The notes under the pieces were generated by a model that made no database searches, had not been told where the DNA came from, and saw nothing but the letters and a program-made list of their open reading frames with translations. DNA of 64,000 bases from Bifidobacterium rousetti (GTDB lineage Bacteria; Actinomycetota; Actinomycetes; Actinomycetales; Bifidobacteriaceae), in contig NZ_PEBH01000002.1 of NCBI RefSeq assembly GCF_008698235.1, forward strand, positions 186,001 through 250,000. Direction: 5' to 3'. Position numbers and translations under genes: made by a program. This document shows positions 45,473 through 53,354 of the stretch, in pieces (positions within the stretch are counted from its first letter, which is position 1; every line of letters starts with the position of its first letter).

Positions 45473-45567
45473 GACGGTTCAGACACGACGGTTCAGACAC
45501 GACGGTTCGGCCGATCGCACGACGGTTTCCGATCGCTCGACGGTTCCGATCGGATTGTCGTGCGATC
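45473..45567. repeat. Direct GACGGTT repeats with an 11-bp inverted repeat
   Basis: GACGGTT occurs five times in one orientation (45473, 45487, 45501, 45521, 45539), the first three as an exact 14-bp period. GATCGCACGAC (45513-45523) is exactly complementary to GTCGTGCGATC (45557-45567). The array sits between the rhodanese gene end and the HD gene start. Confidence 0.75.
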
Positions 45568-45642
45568 CTCCCGGCTGATTCTAGGCCGCCCCGTACGGGC
45601 GCACGCTCATCCGCGAGGACGATTCCACGGGGCTTTCACCGT

Positions 45643-46089
45643 TCACGCAAGCCCGTGCGATTCGGCATACTCGCGGTAGGCTCGGAACCCGCCCTCGAGG
45701 CTCGCCACCTCGTAGCCGCGGTCGGCGAGGATCTCGGCGACCTCCTCGCTCCACCAGCCCTCGGTGCAGTAGACGACGACCATGCGGGTCTTCGGCACGG
45801 TCCTCAGCACCTTGGCCAGAGGGTCGAGCGGCGCGTTGATCGCGCCCGCGATCGGGTACGCGGCCACGTCGGCCGGCTCGCGCAGGTCGAGCAGGGTGAC
45901 GGGTGTCGTTCCCGCCGGTTCAGCCGGTTCAGCCGGTTCAGCCGGTTTCGCAGTCCCCGACGCGACGATGGCGGCGAACTCGGCCGGGCCGATGCGCCGG
46001 AACGCCGGCGAGGAATCGGCCGCATCCGCCGTATCGGCGGTATCGGCGGTATCGGCATCGTTCGCATGAAGATGCAGTGCAATGGACAT
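45643..46089 (-). CDS. Rhodanese-like sulfurtransferase
   Basis: This 148-residue protein has a repeat-rich N-terminus (ADTADTADTAD and PAEPAEPAEPAG from 9-bp tracts) and one rhodanese domain (about 60-145) with LLDLREPADVAAYPIAGAIN and the active-site loop YCTEGWWSEEV containing the catalytic Cys. It lies 60 nt after thiF in the same direction. Rhodaneses can pass sulfur to ThiS or take part in thiazole synthesis, so a role in this pathway is likely by context but unproven. Confidence 0.85.
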   Translation of the reverse strand: MSIALHLHANDADTADTADTADAADSSPAFRRIGPAEFAAIVASGTAKPAEPAEPAEPAGTTPVTLLDLREPADVAAYPIAGAINAPLDPLAKVLRTVPKTRMVVVYCTEGWWSEEVAEILADRGYEVASLEGGFRAYREYAESHGLA

Positions 46090-46149
46090 ATGGATCCTTC
46101 TCTTCCCCTATGGGCTTCCCCTCTCCAGGGCAGCTCTCAGACCCGCTCC

Positions 46150-46986
46150 TCAGGCCCGCTCCGCGGGATGGATCGCGCAGGCCGGCTGGACGTACCGCGC
46201 CGGGTCGAGCGAGGTGATCGTCGGCCTGTCGCCGCACACCGGACAGTCGGGCACATGGTCCGGCAGCGGCACGCGACGGATGTTCATCGTCAGCGCGTCG
46301 ACGGTGAGCATGCGCCCGACCAGCGGCTCGCCCACGCCGATGATGAGCTTCAGCGCCTCGGTGGCCTCGAGGCTGCCGATCACGCCGACGACCGGGCCGA
46401 GCACGCCCGCCTCGCGGCAGGTCGGCACCTCGCCGGCGGCCGGCATGTCGCCGAACACGCATCGGTAGCAGGGCCCCTGACCGGGCACGACGGTCATCAC
46501 CTGTCCGGCGAATCCGACGACGCCCGCGTGGATGAACGGCCTTCCGGCGAGCACGCAGGCGTCGTTGATGAGGAACTTGGCCGAGAAGTTGTCGGTCGCG
46601 TCGATCACCAGGTCGTAGCGTGCGATGAGGTCGGCGATGTTGGCCGCGTCGACCGGCTCGTCGCAGGTCTCGACGGCCGTGTCCGGGTTGATCGCGCGGA
46701 TCGCCGCCGCGGCCGATTCGGCCTTGGGCTCGCCGATGCTCGCGGTGGTGTGGATGATCTGACGCTGCAGGTTGCTCAGGTCGACCGTGTCGCCGTCCGC
46801 GACGCCGATGCGGCCCACGCCGGCGGCCGCCAGATACAGCGCGATCGGAGAGCCGAGCCCGCCCGCGCCGATGACGAGCACGCTCGAGGCGAGCAGCCGC
46901 TTCTGCCCCTTGACGCCGACGCCACGCAGGATCAGATGGCGTGAATACCGTTCGAGCTGATCGTCCGAGAACGCCGTGGCCGTCAT
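46150..46986 (-). CDS. thiF: ThiF/MoeB-type adenylyltransferase
   Basis: This 278-residue E1-like enzyme adenylates the C-terminal Gly of ThiS. It shows ERYSRHLILRGVGVKGQ, the nucleotide loop VLVIGAGGLGSPIALYLA (about 37-54), DGDTVDLSNLQRQIIH, IDATDNFSAKFLIND, and two Zn-binding Cys pairs (GPCYRC and DCPVCG). The ATG overlaps the ThiG stop by one base (TGATG), so it belongs to thiS-thiG-thiF. Confidence 0.94.
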   Translation of the reverse strand: MTATAFSDDQLERYSRHLILRGVGVKGQKRLLASSVLVIGAGGLGSPIALYLAAAGVGRIGVADGDTVDLSNLQRQIIHTTASIGEPKAESAAAAIRAINPDTAVETCDEPVDAANIADLIARYDLVIDATDNFSAKFLINDACVLAGRPFIHAGVVGFAGQVMTVVPGQGPCYRCVFGDMPAAGEVPTCREAGVLGPVVGVIGSLEATEALKLIIGVGEPLVGRMLTVDALTMNIRRVPLPDHVPDCPVCGDRPTITSLDPARYVQPACAIHPAERA

Positions 46987-47855
46987 CAGTGCAGGTATCC
47001 CGTGGTCGGGCTGGACGGCACGGCGTGGCCTTCGGTCACCTTGCCGAGTCCGGACAGGTAGGCGGCGCGGCCGGCGTCGATCGCGTGCCTGAACGCCTCG
47101 GCCATGAGCGGGATGTTGCCGGCGGAGGCGACGGCCGTGTACGCCATGACCGCGTCCGCGCCCATCTCCATCGCGTCGCACGCCTGGCTCGGGCGTCCGA
47201 TGCCGGCGTCGATGATGACCGGCACATGCGCGTTCGCGATGATGATCTCGATGAAGTCGCGCATCCTCAGGCCCATGTTGGAGCCGATCAGCGAGCCGAG
47301 CGGCATGACCGCGGCGGCGCCGGCCTCCTCGAGCTGACGCGCGGCGATCGGGTCGGGGAACATGTACGGCATGACCACGAACCCCTCCTTGGCGAGCATC
47401 TCGGTGGCGCGGATCGTCTCCGCGTTGTCGGGCAGCAGGTACTTGGTCTCGTGCTCGATCTCGACCTTGACGAAGTCGGTGTGGCACACCTCGCGGGCGA
47501 GCCGGGCGATGCGCACGGCCTCCTCGGCGTTGCGCGCGCCGGACGTGTTCGGCAGCAGCGTGATGCCCTCGGGGATGTAGTCGAGCACGCTGTTCTCGGT
47601 GGTGGTCGCGCGGCGCAGCGCCATCGTGACGATCTGGGTGCCCGCATGCTCGACGGTCGCCTTGATGAGGTTCAGGTCGTAGCGTCCGGAGCCGAGGATG
47701 AAACGGGACCGGAATTCGTGGCCGCCCAGATTGAGCGGCTTGTCCTCGACGGGCAGGATCGGCGCGGCGGTGCCGACCGGGTTGACGACCGCCGGCTGCG
47801 GGGGCAGCGGCGTCGCCTCGACGGATGCTTCGGTGACGGGGTTGATGTTGCTCAT
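46986..47855 (-). CDS. thiG: Thiazole synthase ThiG
   Basis: This 289-residue TIM barrel assembles the thiazole phosphate from DXP, dehydroglycine and ThiS-thiocarboxylate. It has [54 protein letters not shown] with the Schiff-base lysine, [14 protein letters not shown] and [21 protein letters not shown]. The ATG at 47855 has GGAAGG upstream; an earlier ATG at 47870 was rejected. About 30 extra N-terminal residues precede the barrel. Confidence 0.96.
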   Translation of the reverse strand: MSNINPVTEASVEATPLPPQPAVVNPVGTAAPILPVEDKPLNLGGHEFRSRFILGSGRYDLNLIKATVEHAGTQIVTMALRRATTTENSVLDYIPEGITLLPNTSGARNAEEAVRIARLAREVCHTDFVKVEIEHETKYLLPDNAETIRATEMLAKEGFVVMPYMFPDPIAARQLEEAGAAAVMPLGSLIGSNMGLRMRDFIEIIIANAHVPVIIDAGIGRPSQACDAMEMGADAVMAYTAVASAGNIPLMAEAFRHAIDAGRAAYLSGLGKVTEGHAVPSSPTTGYLH

Positions 47856-47940
47856 GATGGTTCCTTCCATTAGAACGGATCGACGTGTGATGAGGTGTGA
47901 TGAAGTGCGGTTATACGACGGATTGTGCGATGTGCCGCTC

Positions 47941-47988
47941 GGCCCCCTCTGATGAGGGGGCTGTCAGCGAAGCTGACTGGGGGAGAGA
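47941..47988 (-). repeat. Double-hairpin dispersed repeat, copy 3 (inverted)
   Basis: On the minus strand the unit reads TCTCTCCCCCA, stem GTCAGC-TTC-GCTGAC, then GCCCCCTC-ATCA-GAGGGGGC, the best match to copy 1. It lies between thiS and thiG in the direction of transcription, where it could reduce the level of the distal genes. Confidence 0.87.
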
Positions 47989-48045
47989 AAAGCCGCGTTG
48001 CCCCATCAATGATGATTGACGAACACAAGCGCTACTTCCCTTTCC

Positions 48046-48240
48046 TCATCCCCCCTGAACGAACTGGACGATCTCCATGACGCACTGGTCGTCGAGCATC
48101 GTCTCCGCGCGCCTGTCGCGCGGGATGATCTCCCCGTTGAGTTCGATGGCGACGCGTCCCGCCCGGTATCCGTGCGCGTCGAGGTAGTCGGCGACGCTGA
48201 CCGGCGCCTCCAACGCGACGTGTTCCCCGTTGACCTGCAT
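48046..48240 (-). CDS. thiS: Sulfur carrier protein ThiS
   Basis: This 64-residue ubiquitin-like protein starts MQVNGEHVALEAPVSVADYL with GAGGGAA before the ATG at 48240. It has AIELNGEIIPRDRRAE and ends in the obligatory Gly-Gly (FVQGG) that is thiocarboxylated by ThiF. It is the first gene after the TPP riboswitch leader. The 190-nt gap to thiG holds repeat copy 3. Confidence 0.93.
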   Translation of the reverse strand: MQVNGEHVALEAPVSVADYLDAHGYRAGRVAIELNGEIIPRDRRAETMLDDQCVMEIVQFVQGG

Positions 48241-48301
48241 GTTCCGTTCCCTCCGTTCGTTTGTGCCGCGCAATGCCTGCGCAATGCGTGCCGCGCAATG
48301 C

Positions 48302-48356
48302 AAAAGGGCACACGAATGTAAGCCGTACCCTAAGTGGTGCGCCCATTCATGTGCCC
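48302..48356 (-). terminator. Terminator hairpin in the thiS leader
   Basis: On the minus strand GGGCACATGAATG (48344-48356) pairs with CATTCGTGTGCCC (48306-48318), 13 bp with one G-U, followed by TTTT (48302-48305). It lies between the TPP riboswitch and thiS, the usual place for the expression platform. Confidence 0.8.
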
Positions 48357-48384
48357 TGACATGCGACCCTGCATGAGTCCCTGT

Positions 48385-48417
48385 CTTCCACGGCCGGACG
48401 AGTAACAGCCGTGGAAG
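48385..48417 (-). other. 10-bp leader hairpin
   Basis: CTTCCACGGC and GCCGTGGAAG pair perfectly around a 13-nt loop, without a T-run, between the riboswitch aptamer and the terminator. It may be part of the switching structure or a pause site. Confidence 0.5.
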
Positions 48418-48517
48418 CCACGCCCCAAGCATGGCTGAGTTATATGGTGACGAACGGATCCAAAACGTCTGATCGGCGGGATCGGGGCTTCACTATGAAG
48501 AAACCAACACAACAACG

Positions 48518-48600
48518 ATTCCTTACGGCGGCATGACCCGCGTCAAGTTCCCCGGTCGAAGCTTCGCGCTTCCTCTCAGCCTTTCGGCTCCCGTTCGTTA
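48518..48600 (-). promoter_or_regulatory. TPP riboswitch before thiS-thiG-thiF
   Basis: On the minus strand the conserved THI blocks appear in order: ACGGGAGCC, GGCTGAGAGGAAGC, a short variable stem, GGAACTTGACGCGGGTCATG and CCGCCGTAAGGAATCG. Only 34 nt separate it from the argH stop upstream, so the promoter probably lies in the end of argH or transcription continues from argH. Confidence 0.88.
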
Positions 48601-48634
48601 TGTGCCCCAGTCTAGATGCCGACGCTGACAACCG

Positions 48635-50107
48635 TCAGAACGTGCCCGGCGCCTTGTAGGACGGGCCGTCGGAGGTGGAGTCGGCGAAGACCTTGAGCTC
48701 CTCCAGCTCGCGCTTGGCGTCGACGATCTGCTCGCGCACGCGGCCGTAGGCGGTGCCGCCCTTGCCGTTGCGGGAGTCGACCGAACCGTGCGACGAGAGC
48801 ACCTCGCGCACGCCCGGCGCCTTGTCGGCGGGCAGGAACGCGGCGAACGTGGACGCGAAGTCCTCGTCGGTCAGATCCCACAGCTCCTGGCCGCGGCCCT
48901 CGGCGATCTTCACGCACGCGCCGGAGAGCTCGTGGGCGTGGCGGAACGGCACGCCGTTCTTGACGAGCCATTCGGCGATGTCGGTGGCGAGCGCGAATCC
49001 GGTCGGCGCCTCGGCCTCGAGACGGTCGGCGTCGAAGCGCATGGTGCGCACCATGCCGGTGAAGGCGGGCAGCAGCACCTCGAGCGTGTCGACCTGATCG
49101 AACACGGCCTCCTTGTCCTCCTGCAGGTCGCGCGCGTACGCGGTGGGCAGGCCCTTCAGGGTCGCGAGCAGACCGGTCAGGTCGCCGATCAGTCGGCCGG
49201 ACTTGCCGCGCGCCAGCTCGGCGATGTCCGGGTTCTTCTTCTGCGGCATGATCGAGGAGCCTGTGGAGTAGGCGTCGTCGAGCCTGACGAAGGCGAACTC
49301 CTGCGTGTTCCAGATGATGATCTCCTCGCTCAGGCGGGAGATGTCGACGCCGGTCATCGCGGCGACGAACGCGAATTCGGCGACGAGGTCGCGCGAGGCG
49401 GTGCCGTCGATCGAGTTGTCGGTCACGCGGGAGAAGCCGAGCTCGCGGGCGACGGCCTCCGGGTCGGTGCCGAGCGTGTTGCCGGCGAGCGCGCCGGAGC
49501 CGTATGGGGAGGCGTTGATGCGCTTGTCCCAGTCGACGAGGCGTTCGACGTCGCGCAGCAGCGGCCAGGCGTGGGCCATGAGCTGGTGGGCGAGCAGGAC
49601 GGGCTGGGCGTGCTGCATGTGGGTGCGGCCGGGCATGACGGTGCGGCCGGCCTTCTCGCTCTGGGCGATCAGGGCGTTGACGAGGTCGAGCAGAAGCTTC
49701 GCGATGACGCGGGAGTGGCGGCGCAGCCACATGCGGATCAGGCAGGCGATCTGGTCGTTGCGGGAGCGTCCGGCCCTGAGCTTGCCGCCGAGCTCGTCGC
49801 CGGCGATGTCGATGAGGCCGCGCTCCAGTGCGGTGGCCTCGTCCTCGTCGTCCTCGATCGGGGCGAAGGAGCCGTCGTCGACGTGACGCTGCAGCGTGTC
49901 GAGCGCGTCCTCCATGCGCTTGAGCTCCTCGTCGGTGAGGAGTCCGGCGCGGCCGAGGGCGCGGGCGTGGGCGCGGGAGCCGGCGATGTCGTCGTCCGCG
50001 AGTCGCCAGTCGAACTGGGTGGACTTGGACAGGCGGGCGAGCTCGGCGGACGGCCCGGAGGTGAAGCGGCCGCCCCACAGGGCGAGGTGTTCGGTGTTTT
50101 CGGCCAT
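48635..50107 (-). CDS. argH: Argininosuccinate lyase
   Basis: This 490-residue enzyme makes the last step to arginine, splitting argininosuccinate. It carries [53 protein letters not shown] and the flexible catalytic loop [19 protein letters not shown]. The ATG at 50107 has AAGGAG 7 nt upstream. In bifidobacteria argH normally follows argG directly; here a 1.9-kb stretch of foreign-looking DNA comes between them, and I see no ARG box in front of argH. Confidence 0.97.
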   Translation of the reverse strand: MAENTEHLALWGGRFTSGPSAELARLSKSTQFDWRLADDDIAGSRAHARALGRAGLLTDEELKRMEDALDTLQRHVDDGSFAPIEDDEDEATALERGLIDIAGDELGGKLRAGRSRNDQIACLIRMWLRRHSRVIAKLLLDLVNALIAQSEKAGRTVMPGRTHMQHAQPVLLAHQLMAHAWPLLRDVERLVDWDKRINASPYGSGALAGNTLGTDPEAVARELGFSRVTDNSIDGTASRDLVAEFAFVAAMTGVDISRLSEEIIIWNTQEFAFVRLDDAYSTGSSIMPQKKNPDIAELARGKSGRLIGDLTGLLATLKGLPTAYARDLQEDKEAVFDQVDTLEVLLPAFTGMVRTMRFDADRLEAEAPTGFALATDIAEWLVKNGVPFRHAHELSGACVKIAEGRGQELWDLTDEDFASTFAAFLPADKAPGVREVLSSHGSVDSRNGKGGTAYGRVREQIVDAKRELEELKVFADSTSDGPSYKAPGTF

Positions 50108-50252
50108 ATGCTGCTCCTTACGAGGTTCGGTTCTGCTTGGGTTTGTCATGCGTTTTCGACCGTATGCCAGCCTATCAGCGTTGCACTACATAGCGTCGCG
50201 GCCGTTCGGTTGCTTGTTCCTGGTCGTTGTGGTTCTCCTGCTTCTGATCTTC

Positions 50253-50675
50253 TTATTCTTCGTCCGCGTATTCGTTGAAAATGTCGCTGTCCACGGCTTT
50301 GATCTCGTAGGTCCTGCGGGTGCTGACACCGAAATCATGCTCGATCATCAGTTGTGCGAGCTTGTGCCCGTCCACAAGGATGATGTGCTGGAGCTTCGCA
50401 TAGTCGATCGCCTGCCTGCTGAATTTCGCGGTGGTGACGAACAATCCCCTGCCGCCGCGCCCTGCGATGGCACCGACAAACTTCTGAATGTCCGGCCTTC
50501 CCACGGTCTGATCCTCGGCGTAGCGCTTGGCCTGCACGTAGATCAAATCGAAGCCGAGCTTGTCCTCCATGATGATGCCGTCGATGCCCTCGTCCCCGGT
50601 GATCGGCGTCATCTGATTCGCCGAGTCGAAGGCTCCATATCCCATCTTCGCCATCAGATCGAGCCTCCCCTCCAT
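50253..50675 (-). pseudogene. Truncated Mrr-type restriction endonuclease (catalytic domain only)
   Basis: The 140 codons contain the Mrr-catalytic core: AKMGYGAF, the GDEGIDGIIMEDKLGFDLIYVQAKRY block with D...QxK metal-site residues, IQKFVGAIAGRGGRGLFVTT, and ILVDGHKLAQLMIEHDFGV. Full-length Mrr proteins have an N-terminal winged helix of ~150 residues, absent here; an in-frame TGA occurs 9 nt upstream of the ATG. GAGAGG does precede the ATG, so a short product could be made, but loss of the DNA-binding domain suggests a remnant. Base composition is lower in GC than neighbours. Confidence 0.75.
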
Positions 50676-50763
50676 ATGAGCCTCTCACCGAATGGTGCTC
50701 GGGTTGAACCTGACGGTTTCAGGATGCATAGGCTGACCCGTTGCAGGAGATCATGTGGCCCCC

Positions 50764-50979
50764 TCACCACTTGTGTTCGCCGGTGGCCACAAGGTGATCG
50801 ATATCCTCATAGGCGTTGCGGATACTTTCCTGGTGGTACATCTCGTACATGTCGTAGATCTCCTGCGTGACGCCGCGTTCGTCCCATTCGCGCAGCACAT
50901 CGGAGGTTGAACGGTTATTGTCTCCCGCATACTTCTCCAGCAGATAGATGAAGAAGCTCATTTCACGCGTCAATCTCAT
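50764..50979 (-). CDS. DUF3791 family protein
   Basis: This 71-residue protein is all-helical: EMSFFIYLLEKYAGDNNRST, SDVLREWDERGVTQEIYDMY, then EMYHQESIRNAYEDIDHL. DUF3791 genes are commonly found in small operons with DUF3990 genes, as here. It is intact in this copy. The start is either 50979 (with AGGAGG immediately before) or the ATG at 50961, which follows the ancestral stop of the upstream gene by 1 nt. The function is not established; an antitoxin or accessory role is an inference from the pairing. Confidence 0.75.
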   Translation of the reverse strand: MRLTREMSFFIYLLEKYAGDNNRSTSDVLREWDERGVTQEIYDMYEMYHQESIRNAYEDIDHLVATGEHKW

Positions 50980-51220
50980 CCCTCCTCAAGTACAGCGAAT
51001 CCCGGGGATCCCCCGCGATCTGTTCGACCTCTCACATGTCGAAGATGCCCTCAGGAGGAAAGTCGGTCATCGCCAATTCCGGGTCGCGCAGCATGGCGTA
51101 TGTCTGTGAATGGATGAAGGATTCCAACGCCTTCATAGGAGAAAAACCGTATTTTCGGCATATCCGTTGCACGATCTCACGGTCGTAATAGATGAGCAAT
51201 TCCCGTTCCAGCGTGGTCAT
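50963..51220 (-). pseudogene. Small conserved protein interrupted by a TGA codon
   Basis: The frame opens at 51220 (MTTLERELLIYYDREIVQRI) and stops after 62 codons at ...PPEGIFDM-TGA. If that TGA is read as Trp, it continues 22 more residues (EVEQIAGDPRDSLYLRR and on) to a TGA at 50963-50965, 1 nt before an ATG of DUF3791. The extension looks like real protein and restores operon coupling, so I take the TGA as a nonsense mutation of TGG. Its ATG overlaps the DUF3990 stop (ATGA). Confidence 0.65.
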
Positions 51221-51488
51221 GGTCGAATCACCTCGATGCAGGTCAGGGCGTCGATCGCCCGTTGCGTGCGAAACGCATACTGGTCCTTCAGTTTTTGCGG
51301 CAGCAGACGCTTCAAGGTCTCTTCCACGGGCTGCCTTTCCGCCGGCGTCTGGCAGACAATACCGCCCATCGCGAAGCCTGTTCCAGACTGCTGGTCAGGT
51401 AGAAGCCCGGTCCGAAATCCAAGCGACGATCCGAACGCAGCAGTCGTGGATTTCGAACCTCGACGTTGCTGCCGTGATACAAACGCAT
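51217..51488 (-). pseudogene. Broken DUF3990 gene (ADP-ribosyltransferase-like fold)
   Basis: From the ATG at 51488 (AAGGAGG 8 nt upstream) the frame gives MRLYHGSNVEVRNPRLLRSD, then LDFGPGFYLTSSLEQASRWA, the characteristic DUF3990 N-terminus, and stops at 51312 after 58 codons. The C-terminal part (KRLLPQKLKDQYAFRTQRAI, then DALTCIEVIRP) is in another frame and ends at 51217 in an ATGA overlap with the next gene. Intact members are about 150-170 residues, so roughly 60-80 residues are deleted and the frame is broken. The HGS and FYLT segments resemble ART-type NAD-binding motifs. Confidence 0.75.
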
Positions 51489-51620
51489 GACGTTGACCTC
51501 CTTGCCTCCGAACGAACATCTTGTCGAGCGACGATCTCTTGATGTTCCGCAGCAATTCCAACTTACGCCGATAAGGGTCGACGAGGCGAACGAACGCCAA
51601 CCTTCCTTGAGCGCTCCTCA

Positions 51621-51820
51621 TGGCGAGAGGTTCCCGTCACCTTGCAGCGCGCATCTCTCGCGGAACGGCTCCTGGCGGGAGATCGCCGTTGCCGTGTGAC
51701 GGGAACCTCTCGTGAGGAAAACTCGTGGCGAGAGGGCTCCGTCATGCGGTGACACGAACCTCTCACTGGACGGCCTCCGGCGGGAGATTCACGCTCATCA
51801 GTGACGAGAACCTCTCGCCG
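51621..51820. repeat. Tandem array of four ~52-bp imperfect palindromes
   Basis: Left arms begin at 51622, 51674, 51727 and 51779 (period 52-53 bp), alternating GGCGAGAGG and GGCGGGAGA. In units 2-4 the right arms read GAACCTCTC (C/G). Unit cores contain GTCAC/GTGAC-type pairs. Units 1+2 and 3+4 look like a duplicated ~105-bp dimer. The array lies between the DUF3990 remnant and the argG terminator and has no gene; short open frames through it are not credible. Confidence 0.8.
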
Positions 51821-51848
51821 AAGCCCCATCCCGCGAGAATCGCACCAC

Positions 51849-51890
51849 GCAAAAGGCCTTCCTCCGGAACGGGTTCGGGAGGAAGGCCTT
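51849..51890 (-). terminator. Rho-independent terminator of argG
   Basis: AAGGCCTTCCTCC (51853-51865) pairs exactly with GGAGGAAGGCCTT (51878-51890), 13 bp with a 12-nt loop, and on the minus strand is followed by TTTT. It ends the argG transcript ~120 nt past the stop and separates argG from argH. Confidence 0.9.
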
Positions 51891-52012
51891 AGGGAAGGGG
51901 AGTCAGTCAGCGCCAGTCGGCGTCAGTCGGCATGTCAGCGAGACAACCGATCAGCGCCGGTGCGACGACCGACGACCAGCGACCAGCGACGACCGCGCGC
52001 GTCAGACTGACG

Positions 52013-53251
52013 TCACTCGACGGTGTTGGACGGCACTTCGATGCCGTTGCCGAACTTGACGTCGCGGGCGGCGGCGACGCGGCTCGGCAGACCGTAGATG
52101 TCGATGAAGCCGTTGGAGGACTTCGAGTCGAAGCTGTCGCCGGAGTCGTAGGTGGCGAGGTTGTAGTCGTACAGCGAGGAGTCGGAGCGACGGCCGGTGA
52201 CGACCGCGCGGCCGCCGTGCAGGACCATGCGGATCTCGCCGGAGACGTACTTCTGGGTGTCCTCGATGAACGCGTTGAGCGACTGGGTGGCTGGGGAGAA
52301 CCACTGCGCATCGTAGACCAGCTCGCCCCAGCGCTTGTCGATGTCGCGCTTGATGCGGTGCTGCTCGCGCTCGAGGCAGCAGTTCTCGAGCTCCTGGTGC
52401 GCGGTGATCAGGGCCACGGCGCCCGGGGCCTCGTACAGCTCGCGGGACTTGATGCCGACCAGACGGTCCTCGATCAGGTCGATGCGGCCGATGCCCTGGG
52501 CACCGGCGCGGCGGTTCATCTCCTCGATGGCCTGCAGCGGGGTGACGTCGCGGCCGTCGATCTTGACCGGGATGCCCTGCTTGAACTCGATGACGACCTC
52601 GTCCTCGACCGGCGGGAACGCGGGATCGTCGGTGTAGGAGTAGCAGTCCTTGGTCGGGCCGTTCCACGGGTCCTCGAGGAAGCCGGTCTCGATGGCGCGG
52701 CCCCACACGTTCTGGTCGATGGAGTACGGGGACTTCTCGGTCTGGACGATCGGCAGCTTGTGCTCCTTGGCGAACGCGATCTCGACGTCGCGGGTCAGGG
52801 CCAGGTCGCGGATCGGGCTGATGGCCTTCAGGGTCGGGTCGATGGAGGCGATGGACACCTCGAAGCGGACCTGGTCGTTGCCCTTGCCGGTGCAGCCGTG
52901 GGAGATCGTGTCGGCGCCGAACTGGTGGGCGGCGCGCACGAGGTGCTTGGAGATCAGCGGGCGGGAGATGGCGGAGACGAGCGGGTAGACGCCCTCGTAC
53001 ATCGCGTTGGCCTTGAGGGCCTTCATGCAGTACTCGTTGGCGAACTCGTCTCGCGCGTCGACGACGTACGCCTCGACGGCGCCGCAGGCGAGGGCGCGCT
53101 CCTTGATGGTCTCGAGGCTTTCGCCGCCCTGACCGACGTCGAGGGAGACGGCGACGACGTCCTTGCCGGTGCGCTCCTTCAGGTACGAGATCGCGACGGA
53201 GGTGTCAAGGCCGCCGGAATAGGCCAGTACGAGTCGATTGTTGTCTGCCAT
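52013..53251 (-). CDS. argG: Argininosuccinate synthase
   Basis: This 412-residue enzyme joins citrulline and aspartate using ATP. It has the PP-loop [15 protein letters not shown] (about 7-21), [30 protein letters not shown] and [15 protein letters not shown]. The ATG at 53251 is preceded by AAAGGC. It has its own upstream ARG-box-like site, between it and argR, and its own terminator, so it can be transcribed alone. Confidence 0.98.
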   Translation of the reverse strand: MADNNRLVLAYSGGLDTSVAISYLKERTGKDVVAVSLDVGQGGESLETIKERALACGAVEAYVVDARDEFANEYCMKALKANAMYEGVYPLVSAISRPLISKHLVRAAHQFGADTISHGCTGKGNDQVRFEVSIASIDPTLKAISPIRDLALTRDVEIAFAKEHKLPIVQTEKSPYSIDQNVWGRAIETGFLEDPWNGPTKDCYSYTDDPAFPPVEDEVVIEFKQGIPVKIDGRDVTPLQAIEEMNRRAGAQGIGRIDLIEDRLVGIKSRELYEAPGAVALITAHQELENCCLEREQHRIKRDIDKRWGELVYDAQWFSPATQSLNAFIEDTQKYVSGEIRMVLHGGRAVVTGRRSDSSLYDYNLATYDSGDSFDSKSSNGFIDIYGLPSRVAAARDVKFGNGIEVPSNTVE

Positions 53252-53284
53252 GGATTGCCTTTCTTCAAAAACAAACTGATGAAA

Positions 53285-53313
53285 GTATATACATAAGTCC
53301 GTATATTTATGCA
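53285..53313 (-). promoter_or_regulatory. ARG-box-like ArgR operator before argG
   Basis: On the minus strand the site reads TGCATAAATATAC then GGACTTATGTATATAC, two AT-rich imperfect half-palindromes of the ARG-box kind, 34 nt before the argG start. It stands out from the GC-rich surroundings. ArgR, encoded immediately upstream, is the obvious reader. Confidence 0.7.
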
Positions 53314-53354
53314 TCGACGGTGTGGCGCGTCTTGCGATGCGGACGCGCCACACC

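Noticed and set aside
45473..45545. GACGGTT repeats as a CRISPR or replication origin
   Set aside because: The units are 7 bp with irregular spacing after the third. There is no dnaA/repA gene or DnaA-box set in the window.
50253..50675. An active Mrr restriction system
   Set aside because: Only the nuclease half is present, an in-frame stop lies just upstream, and no methylase or DNA-binding partner is nearby.
51621..51820. The 52-bp array as a CRISPR
   Set aside because: The units are imperfect palindromes joined end to end, with no unique spacers of constant length between identical repeats and no cas genes nearby.
51563..51829. Short open frames through the palindrome array, such as an 88-codon frame on minus
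   Set aside because: They read repeat DNA, are extremely Arg/Ser-rich and lack similarity to any known protein.
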